This document shows, one piece after another, positions 1-12,100 of a stretch of DNA of 64,000 bases (position 1 is its first letter; every line of letters starts with the position of its first letter). This DNA comes from Puffinus mauretanicus (lineage: Eukaryota > Chordata > Aves > Procellariiformes > Procellariidae): positions 857,501 through 921,500 of the forward strand of contig JAJKFH010003075.1 of assembly GCA_023333565.1 (NCBI GenBank), written 5' to 3'. The notes under the pieces were generated by a model. The model made no database searches. It was not told the origin of the DNA and was given only the letters and a program-made list of their open reading frames with translations. A program made the translations under genes and the position numbers.

Positions 1-85
1 GAGCACTGAGGAGCTGTCTATAACCAGAGACTGTGAGCTGTACAGGGCCCTGAACATGCACTACAATAAAGCAAATGATTTTGAG
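1..85 (+). CDS. PROX1: PROX1 penultimate coding exon (3' part), homeo-Prospero domain
   Basis: This is the end of a coding exon of PROX1, a nuclear transcription factor needed for lymphatic endothelium, lens, liver, pancreas and neural progenitor differentiation. Base 1 is the last base of a codon cut by the window edge, and codons run from position 2. The 28 readable residues start STEELSITRDCELY and end NMHYNKANDFE. They match the vertebrate PROX1 segment that I place at about residues 649-676 of the 737-residue human protein, at the start of the Prospero part of the homeo-Prospero domain. The frame closes on GAG (83-85), followed at once by a good donor, GTAGGC. The break is between codons, so the intron is phase 0. 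The homeodomain and N-terminal regions lie upstream of the window. Identity is seen directly in the residues; residue numbering is from memory. Confidence 0.97.
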
Positions 86-3000
86 GTAGGCACCGATCTT
101 TGTTTCTGTGTGTATGTGAGTCGCTCCGTGGTCCAGGCTGCCTTTAAAATAATGTACCTTTTTGTTGTGGCTGTGACCGGTGGAATCTGGGCATTCCACA
201 TCCCTGAATGACGCTAATTAATCTTTTTAGCCCTGGTAGCTCGAGACTTTGGCCTCGCTAGGACTTGACAAGAGATAGAAGTTTTCACTTTTTTTGATAA
301 GTTTCTTAGTTTCGACTTTTTGAAGTTTCCTTTAGGAGGGACAGTAGTGAAAGAAGTCATCTCACAGCTCTTCTAAAGCTCCGTAGTTGCGTGATCAAAC
401 ACTTGCAGTTACCTTCCTCTGCTTTCTGTCATTTGATTTACAGAACTAAAATGCATTTGCTTTGTCAAGCTGCAGGATAAAATGACTACTCGAAGTAAAT
501 GCTCTCTGTTTTCTGCTGTAACGGGTTTGTGGCTTTGATTAAGATTCCTGTTTACAGGCCAGCCTGGTAGCTCAGCAGACTATTGTTATCATTAACATGC
601 TGACCCTCGGCGATACCACGGGAGAGTGTTTCTCCCTGCTGAGGATGGCAGTTTGCATTGTTCAGGTAGTCAGATGTAATGATGCATTTGAACAGGGTGT
701 GCGTGAGGGGGAGGCTCGAGTAATCCCATCTCTTGGTGAAGTGGAGTGGGAAAGCGATGGTGGTACTAATTATTAATTTTTTTTTTTTTGTCTGCACCTT
801 TCACTTGGGTCAAGTTGCATAATGAGCCCCCTCCTGTAGCAAAAGTGACATTTGTCGGCATAAGGAGGGTGGTTTCCTGCCTAAAATCCTTCCGAGGGAT
901 TTTTAGCAGTGCTTGTTTTCACAGCACGTAGGTTCAGATGATGCAAAAAGTCTCTAAGCAAAGACTTTCTCAGCTCTCTCAGCTCCTTCCCCCTCTTCTG
1001 GGCACGCAGAGTTTTCTGGGAGAATCGTTGCATGGAAGGGGCAGATGAAAAAAGAGGGGGGGGAAGAGGATGTTCCTCGAGGGGTTTGCCATTCGTTGCG
1101 GCAGACGACAACATCCAGACTTCATGTTTGGTGTGCCGTGGCCCCCCCAAGCCCTCCTGAGGGCTCTGGCCCTGTTAGGTACTCACGCACGCACAAGACA
1201 GGAGGCTCCCACCCCTGGGAGGTAGGTCTGCCTGTATGCCAAGGCATAATAGCTAAATACAGGAAAAGAAAAGGAAATGCATAAGGAGATAAGCGTGACC
1301 AACTTTTTTCTGTCAAAATGTGCTTAAATTCCCTCAACCTTTTTTTCTTTTTAAGCAACTGTTTTCTGTTTGCAGAACGTAGGTTGAAATGTTCTTTGCC
1401 CTCAAAAGTTCTCCTATCCTTGATGATTTCAGGCACTTATTAGTCCTTTTCAAAACGTTAGTTGCAGTGTTAATGTAAACAGATTACTTCAGTGAAGAAT
1501 TGTGGGGAGCATATAGGTATTTTCAGGTAGATAAGAAAATACAAATCTCGTATGTTTAGCACTGCTAGTGATTGCAGTCTCCTCTTCTGGGCCAAGGGGT
1601 GTAGCAGCTGGTAGGAAAGGAGCCCCTTGGTTTTTTTTCCCCCATCATGGAGGGAAAGAGATGTTACAAATGGCGATGATTTGCAGATTCTTTCACTCAG
1701 TCTTTCTTGTGTTATCTAGTATAATGAGAATTTCATAGAGGTTTAAATCTTGGTTTTGCGCTGAAGATCCAACAGTTATGAGATCATTAACTGTACGGTG
1801 CAGTTTTTAATGTAGCCAATGTAACTTTTCCTGATAAATGCCCGGCCCCTCCCCCACAGGCTGCAAAGCAAAAATGACAAGTACTGTAATGTTGAAATTG
1901 GATCCAAAAGGATTTAGCAAACTGAGCATTTGCCATATTTAGCATCATCAAAGTTCCTTCCTCTCATACTTCAGTGATGCTTTGCTGATCTTATGATTAT
2001 TCTGATACGCTGTTTCTCTTAAATCACCTACACTACTATTCCTACACCCTCCCCCTTTATCTCTTCTTGGGTGAAATTCGTGCATATCCTTTACTACTCT
2101 TAAACTGACTATTAGGAAAAAATGATAAAGCTAAAATGTGCATTTGGTCCATATCAGGCTGTGCCATTGATTTGGTCAGGAATCTGCGACACTGTGTTCC
2201 TTTCCCTGCGCATTGCAACTGACAGCTTGTAGCAAAGTCAAATAAGATGTTTAACAAACCACATGTCCTATCGTTTTTAGCTTTGCCATTGTACCCTCGT
2301 GGCTGTGAGCCAGAGACAGATACAACGCCTCCTCCAGTGCGATGCAACTTTGCCTGTGTTTTGTGTGCACACGTGTGTGTATGTGTGTAGCCAGTTCCAC
2401 ATTTCCCTCTCTCGCAGTAGGGTTAGCTGGAGAAACCTGTGCTGAGCTGCACAGAGCAATTTGAAACGGAGTTTTGAAAGGGGGGAAATAAAAAACCCAC
2501 TATTTTTTTTGTGGAAGGTGAAGATGCTTCTCTGCTCTGGGGCCGTTCTTCCAGGGAGGAAGAAGGTGGGTTGTCCTGGTGAATGAAAGCCACAAACGTC
2601 AGTGTCCCACCACAAATGCCGAAGTTGGTCAGAAAGAGAGGACGGCTTGCTGTGCCACTTGATATCTGTCTCATCTGTGGTGTTGCCATAGGCTTTTGAA
2701 TGCCAGCTGTAATAATTAAAGTCAGGTACTGTTGCGATGCATTAAAAGAAACAAAATTAAAATCCCAAATAATTTTACAACTCTTTCAAAATCCATCCTA
2801 ACACAGATCATCAGAGCTCACAGTTGTGACTATGCAGGATGATTTCAAACGAGGGGGACGCCATGCTGTGAGTTTAAATAAAAATGTGGCTAAAAACCAT
2901 AAATAAGATTTTTTTTCCCCGATTTATGTACTTACAACAAGCAAAACAAATTAGCCTGAGGACAATACCTGGTTTTCAGCCTTGCTTTGGGTCCCACTCC

Positions 3001-4531
3001 TCCTCCGTCATCCTTGTTCCCCGGCATTTTTTTATAGTTACCATCATTCTCCATGTGTTAATGTCTTTCTGCACAATGCCCATTCCTTTTCCTTGTGGGC
3101 ATTTAGCGGCTCAGTCTTAGTTCTGAAGTCTCAGGGTCTCTCTGTGCTAGCGATTTCTCTCTACGCCCTCCTGCCTACTCCTTACGCTCGCCACGCTCCT
3201 CTGCGTAGCGAGCAAATGAGCACCAAAGCAAGCCCCCGCACACGCCATCTTTCTGAGCTCAGCCTGCCTGCTGCTTCACGGGAACTTGCTGGATTTTGCA
3301 GACGTAGTTATTGAGATTGATCACAATAGTGAAACGTCTGCCAAGCTGCGTTATTTGCACAAATACACTGTATGCAGTTTTGGTACAGTGGGGCTTGACG
3401 CGATGATTGCCTCTTTTCATAGCGCTAGTTACGGCACGTGTCGCCGTTTCGAAGGGGGGGAAAATAATTTTTAAGAAGTTTGCTCTGCTTTTGGCAATGG
3501 AAAACCATACTAGTGGGAAAAAAATAATTAAGACCAGTTGTACTCAAGTCTTAGCAGAATGTTTAACTTAAGGCACTCTGAGTTAGTCCCATAAAAATCA
3601 GTGAGATTATGTAAAACAATTCAAATAACACCACCTATAAAATCTAAGTAATAACCCAGTCACGTAAGCGGCCTACGAACCCTTGAGAGGAATGCTGGCT
3701 GCCAAAATTTTCAGAAGTGATGATGGTTTTAGGCCAATTCCATTTTGGGATGCTCAACTGGAGATCTGTTAATGAGAGCCACTTTGTCAGGAGGTCCTCG
3801 ATAGTCCATTCCCTGAAAATGAAGTGTGCCCAGCACTGCATCCAAAAATGAAGCCATCCTAAATTATGAAAATTCTGGCCACTCATGTGCTTATTTTAGG
3901 AACCTGTATTCTTCTCCAGTTTCATCTGCAGGATTCATCTTGGATTGATTTGGTGTTCATCAAAAGGAGAATTAAAGCCTTCGAACCTGATTCTTATTTA
4001 AACTAAGGCCACTTACGAGTGGTTTTGCGATACACAGGCACTGTAAAGTACAATTTATAACTACCCTAATACTCCTTTATACAACCGGAGCAGTGCAAAG
4101 TGGCCTCAAGAGAAGTGAAAATCAAGTCCGTAACTTGCTAACTTCCATCTCAGAGATTGCTCTTTCCATACAAACTGCTCTGCCCTGGCAGTCTCTGTAC
4201 TTCTGGTGGTACCAGCAGTGGGCACAGCCTAATGGGACAGTTGTTTGTTTCAGTATTAAACGCCACGCATTTTTTCCCTCAGCTGTATACTTCCTCCTTC
4301 AAGGGCTTTATTGTTGTAGCGTTTCAGCATCGTTCTCAGCATTCTTAAAGACAAAGTTGGAAGGCGGCTGTCTGGTGATCTGCAGCAAGGAGAGTAAAGC
4401 TGCTTCGGCAATTTGAGAATAGCAAACGTAACTGTCCTGATCCTCTGAAGAAACATAGATGTCTAGATGGAACTTCTTTTTCACTTAAAAATCTTGGTTT
4501 CAGGAAATTTAATTGATGCCCTTGGGCCTTT

Positions 4532-4562
4532 TTCTTTTTTTTTTTTTTTTAAAAAAAAAAAA
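4532..4562. repeat. T-run followed by A-run
   Basis: About 18 T are followed directly by about 13 A and a few T, making a self-complementary homopolymer junction inside the PROX1 intron. It is prone to slippage and to read error. I see no gene signal tied to it. Confidence 0.85.
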
Positions 4563-5549
4563 TTTTGAAGAGGCTCTCTTGTGAAACAGCAGAGCTTTCC
4601 TTGAAACTGCACGAGAAATGAACCTGGTTTTTAGTCAAGTAACAAAATCCACGGCTTGCAATAGAAGGGCCGTGCATTGCATGTATCAGTTAATGCTTAT
4701 TAATCAGTTTTTGCAGTTAGTTGAACTGCAGATTGTAGTTGGAAGCTATTAGGGAGAGAATCGCGAGAGGAATACTGTTGCAGGACTACACTTGGTTTTT
4801 CTGTTTGTGTCCTTTGGATTCAAGGTGTTTGTATAATGAAGTTGGCACGTTGATATATGATCTATTTTTTAATGTCATTACAATTTTAGTTCCCTCTGCC
4901 TTTTTGTCATTGGGTTACATTTAAGCACAGCAAGATCAACTTTAAACTTCCTTACTCAACAGCTTTATTAGTTATAATGTACCGTGACCTTTCTCAACAT
5001 TCTTAAAGAAAAAGATACAGTGTAATGTCACTTTACTTTGCTTATTGTTCTTTGTTGTGGTGAACAAAGCATTTTCTACAGTGGCTATAGCACATAATTA
5101 TACAGCTTTCAATAGCGGTGTCTTGGCACATATCAAAGTTCAGAAGAGCCTTTAGAAAAAAAAAGATGTTTTGTGGCAGCCTAGGGAGGGTCTCATCTTT
5201 CCTTCAGAAAATAGTTCAAGGCTCTTCTGTCAAGCTTCCCTACTTAGAGCTTTTTCTCCTCCTGCTTCATAAAGTTTAAAGGGGATTCAGTGGAGTTCTA
5301 TGATCTATTTCCTTTGAAAGATTGTTCCTTTGCACAGAGAAGTCCTTTGACTTCAAGAGTTCACAGATTCATGTCTTTAGGTATCATATGTCTGACCTTA
5401 TCAGTTACTCTATTTAATGTAGGAGAAAAAGTCTCAACTCTTTGTGTTTGTCTGTTTTGCCTCTGTGAAATGATTTGGTGAAAAGACCATCCTTTTTAAC
5501 ACACCACTGAGAGGCCGTTTCTGACTGTAACCTACCCTGTGGCTCTTCT

Positions 5550-5570
5550 AAAAAAAAAAAAAAAAAAAAA
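5550..5570. repeat. A homopolymer (about 21 bp)
   Basis: An uninterrupted A-run inside the PROX1 intron. No AATAAA motif lies in the 30 bases before it, so unlike the run at 14942 it does not look like a retroposed tail. Confidence 0.9.
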
Positions 5571-6439
5571 TTGTCCTTGTGTTTTGTGTATGGATGATTT
5601 CACAGTGAGAATAGAATTATACAAGGACAGACACACATAAAAAAATCTTTTGCTCTTTTTTCCTAAATGATCTATTGGCTATTTTGGTGGCTGCTACTCT
5701 GGTTCCCCAACAGGCACAACCATTTAACAAACACAGAGATAGCGGCTGGAGTGCTGGGCCAGCAGTAGGTTTTCCCTTGCTTCGACCTACCCCAAAGGCC
5801 TTCATAATTAATTGTCCTTCAGAGATGAGGAAAGTTCAGAGACAGTGTGTGTAGCGATGTCTATTGTCTGACATTCAGTTCTCCTTCCCTCAGCTCTTTT
5901 TCTTCATTCCACAAAGGGTTATCAATAGGAGCAGGGAGCAAGCTCTCTTCTAACAGCTGCTGGTGGTGGCTGTAGCTTTCTGTGGAAGGTATCATTGTGT
6001 TCAGCCATCTATGGATTAAATGGCTGGAAAAGTTCTAACAACCCTTTCAAACGGGCGTGTTTATTTCATCTAGATTACACAGACCTATTTAGCTAATTAA
6101 AAACTTTCTCAGAACCCCTTCTCTCCTATTCAAGGGAAGAAAAAAAATTAAAACGCTGCTGTAATTATGAAGAATGGCTGCAATGAAACTTCGGTAAATA
6201 AATGAAAAATTTGATCTGTCAGCTTTGATCGAAACACACCCAAATAAGCACAGGCTTGTTTGTTGAGTTGTTCTGTGGTTTTGTTTTGTGGTTTGTTTTT
6301 TTTTCTTAGAGGGAAGAAAGGTGCACATTAGAAAAAGCATAAAAGAAAACATTGGTATGAGCTGTAACAGAAACAAACGCTCGCCCAATTTAAAAAACTG
6401 CCACAGTTCATACTGTCTCTGCTCATAACATCGAAGTGC

Positions 6440-6720
6440 AAAGATGCCGGAATTTGCTAAACAGATTATTAATGTTGTTGTGCCTTCTGCGATTAATTTA
6501 GAATCCTCTGTGGCGTAATTATTAAACTTCATATACAACTTAACAAAATTATATACATGCTTCCTTGTTTTCCCTGATGATATGCTAAACAAAGATACGG
6601 TGCGGTTAGTAGATAGGCAAGAAGTACAGTCAAATTAGAGCTGTTTATTAACAATCGTTATGTTACTGCTCCAATTAATTGGGCGAAGCCAAAAAGGACA
6701 AATACAATCATTCTTCCACT
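6440..6720. promoter_or_regulatory. candidate intronic enhancer with homeodomain and SOX-like motifs
   Basis: This intronic stretch packs several TAAT-type cores. They include TAATTATTA at 6516-6524, a perfect 12-bp palindrome CCAATTAATTGG at 6671-6682, and other ATTAAT cores near 6467 and 6491. It also has SOX-like sites: AACAAAG at 6588-6594 and CTTGTT near 6563. Such density is typical of conserved developmental enhancers, which are common in PROX1 introns. I cannot measure conservation, so this is inference from motif content only, and AT-rich DNA produces such motifs by chance. Confidence 0.3.
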
Positions 6721-7136
6721 GAAGAGTTTAACTAGCAAATTAGGGAGGTTTTAATAATTTTTTTTCATCTTAAAAAAAAATAAAAAATAACTCCACTCCG
6801 GACCTTCACCTGCATTCTTCATAAATACATCATTTTGCAATGAAAAGGAATAATCATATAAAACATTTTCTGGGCTCCATCTCACTTCCTTACTGTTAAG
6901 AAGGACCACACAACAATCAAGATGAATTATTGTACTGATTAAGTTATTATGCCTGGCATTTTGAAACAGGTTTTCTGTATTTAAGAAGAAATTGCATACA
7001 AAGTAGATGCAGCTAATACAGTAATGCAAAAAAAGATCATAAAAAATTAAAGTTATTCTTATGAATCTTTCATTAGAAGCAATGAAAAGGGACACTGGTG
7101 AAGCCAAGTGCTTTGTTCTTCTGAGCTCCTCTTGTA

Positions 7137-7169
7137 GGGCCAGATCCTGCAAACAATTACGTACTTGAG
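7137..7169. repeat. half of a sauropsid palindromic repeat (MITE-like)
   Basis: The stretch begins GGGCCAGATCCTGCAAACA and continues with a TACG-containing tail. From memory this matches one arm of a short palindromic interspersed repeat common in turtles, crocodiles and birds, whose arm begins GGGCC(T/A)GATCCTGCAAACA. The second arm is not visible, so this copy would be truncated. I do not know the formal family name. Confidence 0.5.
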
Positions 7170-9033
7170 CGTTCCTTCTGCGAGAGTCCTGTTGGTGCCT
7201 TCAGCGTATCTCCTGCTCTTTCACAGTTTGCCCACTTAGGCCTGTGGATTACTACTGGCGTTGTTCTACTTTATCAAACAGATGTTCCCTTTAAAAATTG
7301 ACAAAAGTCCTGTAAAAAAAAAAACCACAAAATCACACAGCTGTACGGAGGCGAACACTTGCTTTTATGCAGGAAGAGCTGTTGTGAAATGATTTAAGGC
7401 TACTCAGAGCTTTTCAGATTACTCCCCACCGCAAATAACATGTTAAGTACTAAATTGCCCTAAGCGGTGTTTTATTACTGATCAATAAAATAGTCATCTT
7501 GTCTTTTAGCGTGGAAAAATATTTTAGTGGGATTTTTCCTGGTTTAGTTCATGGATAGCAGTAAACCAGAAAGCACAACCCCCCCAAAAAAAGCAAAACC
7601 CATCCTCGTTTGTTTCTAATTTTGCTTTGGGGGAATCCTAGGATTGTTCCAGCTGAATGGTGCAGGGTTTCTGTGCCTGTGCGCGTGTGTGCATGTAGGG
7701 GTGGTGTGCTGTGTTTTGTTTTGGGGTTTTTGGTTTTGGGGTTTTTTTCTCTTACCGTTATTTACCGGTACTCATCCTTATTGCCCCATCCTCTTCTCAA
7801 ACGAAACAACCCCTTCCAAAAAAAAAAAAAAAGAAACCAACAAAACCAAAACAAAACTTGGCAAACTCTTCCGACTCCTACTGCCATTTCATTTTGCATT
7901 CAACAAGGGGTAGTGGGAATTGAAACATCAACTGGAGATCGAGAAAAGCACCAATTTATAGTGCGTTAGCCTTGCACAATTCAAGATTTCTTTTGCTAGC
8001 TGCACACATTATACCCAACATCTCGCCACTCTCTTGTGGCAGTTGTGAGGAATGGCTATTTCTTCCCGTGTGTGTACTACAGGCCTCTAAAGACTCTTAT
8101 TTATTCTCTCCCATGTCACCTTGTGTACAGTCTGGTCTGTGACACTGATGGTGATTATGTCATTATTTTGCTCTGGGGGCTTTGGCACATCTGCAGAGCT
8201 GATGCACATCTTCTTTGTTACGCTGGCATACGTCCCATATCGCAAATGCTTCATTAGCCTTACTGCCTGCCTCCTTGCCAGACAAGAATACCCAAATCCA
8301 AGCTTCTTTTTGCTCTGGTCTTTTGTGTCTGTGATGAGCCTTTATTCATCTTCCTAGTCTTCCCTGTTTTCTATTTTTCTATGTAAAACGGATTTCCAGA
8401 TGTCCGTCGTTCTCCAAAAATCCATCGTAGATGAGGAGTGAGAAGCAAGGTGAATTTTAACCCATGTTGCCCCTTACTCGTGTTAAAGTCTTATCCCTCA
8501 CAAGCTGAAATGCTTTTTCATTCATCCTGCATATTGAAAGAGTTCGTTAGGCTAGGCAGTTCAATTTTAGAACTTGGTATTTGCAAAAAAAAAACAGAGG
8601 AAAAAAAAGAAAAGGAAAAAAACCAGTGATTTCTCTTACCATTTAATAAATCCTAGTTGTGGTAATGGGTAACATGCAAGTTGCACACGTTTCTTCCAGA
8701 CTTTCTTAATTTCTTTTAGACGACATAGCTAAATTTCTCACTCGGAACTTCTGGAGAAGCAGCACTGTCCAGTGAAGGAGGAGGGTGTTCACGAGACCTG
8801 ATATATATTTCTTATATCCTGTTTTAACGTGTCACATTAAAAGGACATAGAACATTTTGTACTGTGAAAATTGAGGAAAATGTTTGATCTTCTAAACTTT
8901 ATCTAAGCTGTTCTATATAAATGTTGTACCAGGGAGATGTGAAATAGTGGGTTAGCTTACTAGCTTTATAAGATTTTTCCCTCCGCATCCCACCCATCCC
9001 ATGCTTTTTCTCCATGACACTGAACTAAATTCT

Positions 9034-9113
9034 GGGCTGGATTCTCAGTTTCTGGTGTAAATCAGCTCCAGCAATCATTGGAGCTAATTAATCTGCGCCA
9101 GCTGAAGAGCTGT
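9034..9113. repeat. palindromic MITE-like repeat, nearly full length
   Basis: An 80-bp imperfect palindrome. The left arm reads GGGCTGGATTCTCAG followed by CTGGTGTAAATCAGC. The centre is CAATCATTGGAGC. The right arm returns through an AATCTGCGCCAGCTGAAGA-type sequence. This fits a short palindromic repeat that I recall from sauropsid genomes, with a GTGTAAATCAGC arm around a centre like CCATTGAAGTCAATGG. It is decayed, which suggests an old insertion in the intron. The family name is unknown to me. Confidence 0.55.
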
Positions 9114-12100
9114 CTTTTGTTGTGTTACTATACAGTCAAATGTGTGAATATATGTTAAACGTTAATTGGAAAAAAGTTTCATTTGTTTATTTTAAAACTA
9201 AAAATTAAATGCAGACCTGGATTTGGAGTCACAGAGCCGTCATGTTTATGGATGTGGGGTGGAGGGGGGTGTTGTTTTTATTTTTGTAAGACGTGCTTGC
9301 CAAAAGAGGAGGTCCCAGCCGATACCGTCTTACAGTGCGGGGTCAGGGCTGCGTGACTGACTTTAACAGAAGTCTTACAGATAGGATTGCCCGTCCTATA
9401 GGACTTGGAATAGGTCACCTTCACGCAGAACACTGTTTGCTTTGCTTCAACGTGTTTTAAAATGGACGAGAGTCAGGGTCTCATAATGTGAATTAGCAAA
9501 CTCTCATAACCTTTGGAAACCGTGGGAGAGGTATAGCAGCATCATGACCCGTGCTGGTTTCTGGCCCAGCTTTCTGGGGTCCTGCCCTTTCTCGAAGCAG
9601 GTATCCCTGGGCTGAGAGAGCAGTGGCAGCGCAGAGTTGCTTGTGGAGAGGCCTTCCAACACTGGCGTGGAGCGCAACAGGGACGCTGTTTTCAAAGATA
9701 CTTAAATCTGTAAAGACAAAATACTGAGGCTGTGAGGAAGTAACAGCAGACTGTTGCAGGAGTCCATGAGGACTGTGTGTCCTTCACCTGCATGAGAGAG
9801 AGAGAACCTGGGAGGTGAAGTAGCCACGGTTCCGTATCCTACTGAAGTGACAATAATAACACAAGAAGCGAAGTTAAGAAATACTGTTCGGTCCAAGAGG
9901 GAGGGAGTCTTCAGCACACTGGATCACTTTCTGTAGTTATGCAGAGCCCATCACCTGCAGTACTAGAGTATTGCCGGATTTCATAGTGCAGGGAAAGAGC
10001 CCGACATCTTCCTGATGTGCGAGGGTGGGTGGGTGAGAGAGAGAGGGACAGCCAGAAGGGCCGGCCGAAGGTAATCAACGTATTGGAGATGATTTCTCCC
10101 TGTAGATCTGGAAGGGGCAAGGTTCATCTTTCTTATCTGCAGAGGGGGAAGGTACGCAGCTGGGCTCTGCCTCATTTTGCGTGCCACCGGAGGGACTCAT
10201 GAACTGCCCTCTGCGGGAGGATGGTTTCAAGGCTCTGGTGGAAATGTGCCGTCAGAAGAAGCTGCATCCAGGTGGTGGTCCAGAGCGCTCAAAGACGTGG
10301 GCTTGAACTTGTTTCTGTAGTTAATGGAGAGGCTTTGTAGAGAGCAGCAGACCAGGGTGGTATGATCTCTGTTGCTAAGCAGAAAGGCTGCTGCATTGAT
10401 TGGGATTTAGGGGAGAACGGTGGTGTAGACACATAAATGCATTTAAAGCAGTAGTCTACAACTTCAGAAAGTTTTAGAGAAGAGAGGGGAAATCAACGTT
10501 GCAAATAAAAGCCTTTAACTGCCGAGTATCAATGTTCAGGGGGAAGCCAAAGTGGCTTATCTCATGCAATTGCGGAGAGGGCTGGCTCCATCAGACGAGG
10601 CCCAGCCTCGAGGTTATCTAATCCAGCGCCGTCTGGAGTCACACCATTTCCTTCCGCAAGGGATAAAGAGGAGTCAAACGAGAGGGAGCTCAGTCCATTA
10701 GGATGTGAGACTTCATCTTCTGACCTCACAGGCTTGCGAGGCTCACTGGTCCCCAGCAGGTCCTGCACTGAAGCTTGTAACAGGGTGTTTGCAGCCCACT
10801 TTGGCTGGCCTCATGGCTCAGGGTGGAGAGGATGGAGCAGTTTATCCCATCGCGGTGGGCTCTGGCTGCCCGGAAAAGCATGGTTACCCTGGGAGGAGGT
10901 TCATCAGAGTTAATTGGGGAGAGCCTGGGCTGGTGCAGCCAGCTGCATTCACAACACCTGTCACCCATAACCACAATTTCCTTCCCCTGCCCCTACCTTC
11001 AGCCATGGGAAGGAGGAAAGGAGGTACCCTGCTGCCAGAGGGCATGCTTACCACCTTCATGCTACCCCCAAAAGGACCCCCGCTGACTGTTTCCCTGCCA
11101 GACTGATTAAACACCACCTGCTTCCCACCCCTCTCCCCTACCTCCCTCCTCACTCCCCCCACGCCAACACACGCAAAGTGAGGAGGGAGGGGGCACAGTT
11201 GGAGCTTTTCAGGGCCAGACACAGAAGACAAAGGTGACTGCAATGCAGAGGGGTGGGAGGAGTGAGCAAGAGCAAGCGACACCAGTTACAGATGTTTACT
11301 AACTGCTACAACATTTTTATATGTATGAGATGTACTCTAGATGGATAAGCCTTTAATTGTCACTTCTACTACAGTGTTAATGGTTCATCTACAGGGCCAA
11401 ATTCTGCTGAACATAAAAAAATCCCCGCACACTACAAGCTCTATGATCCACTTTTCCTCTGTATCCATGGTCTAAGCAGCAGTTTCTGCCTGCCCAGCTC
11501 TTTTACGCATGGAAATACACCATGAGAGTAGAGGACTTACTGCTGGTGAGAGACATACCTGCTCATCACAGTCCAGGCTGTGCCTCCTGGTCCTTCTGAG
11601 TAACACACCACATTGCCATCTGGCTGATGTGTCCAGGAGAGTATGCAATAACCTCTCTGCTGTTCCCGCAGCACAGCCAGAATTGGGTGGTCATCCCTGT
11701 ACTCACTTTTCTGGACAGGTTTTTTGTGGGCGCCTGTATGCGGTACCTGCCAGAATTTGGCAGCAGGGTACGTAATATGCCACTTGGCATTGTACGCAGC
11801 CTCTTGTAGCAGATTGCATTTCACCACAATGGGACTGAGTTAAAGTTAGACTATTCTTGTATGCGTGAGTTTTATTTCTCTTTCGGTTTTTGAATGAGGC
11901 AGCTTCTGAGATGTGACAGGAACCCCTCCTGTGATTCTTTCTTACATTTCCCAACACATATTAAACCCCCAACTATCATAAGCCGTAGGAGCCTTAGTGA
12001 TTTTTCCATTCTGCGGCAGTGCTATTGGCAATGCAGTAAGTTAAGGGCGATCAGAGTTTCCATTAGGAGGCTCTACATCTCATGCAGTTCTAATTCATCA

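Noticed and set aside
6089..6592. 167-codon minus-strand frame in the PROX1 intron
   Set aside because: AT-rich, with lysine and threonine runs, no recognisable domain, and overlapping regulatory-like sequence.
9500..11300. GC-richer intron stretch as a hidden gene
   Set aside because: Frames are short, overlap on both strands and match nothing; no matched splice signals or CpG island.
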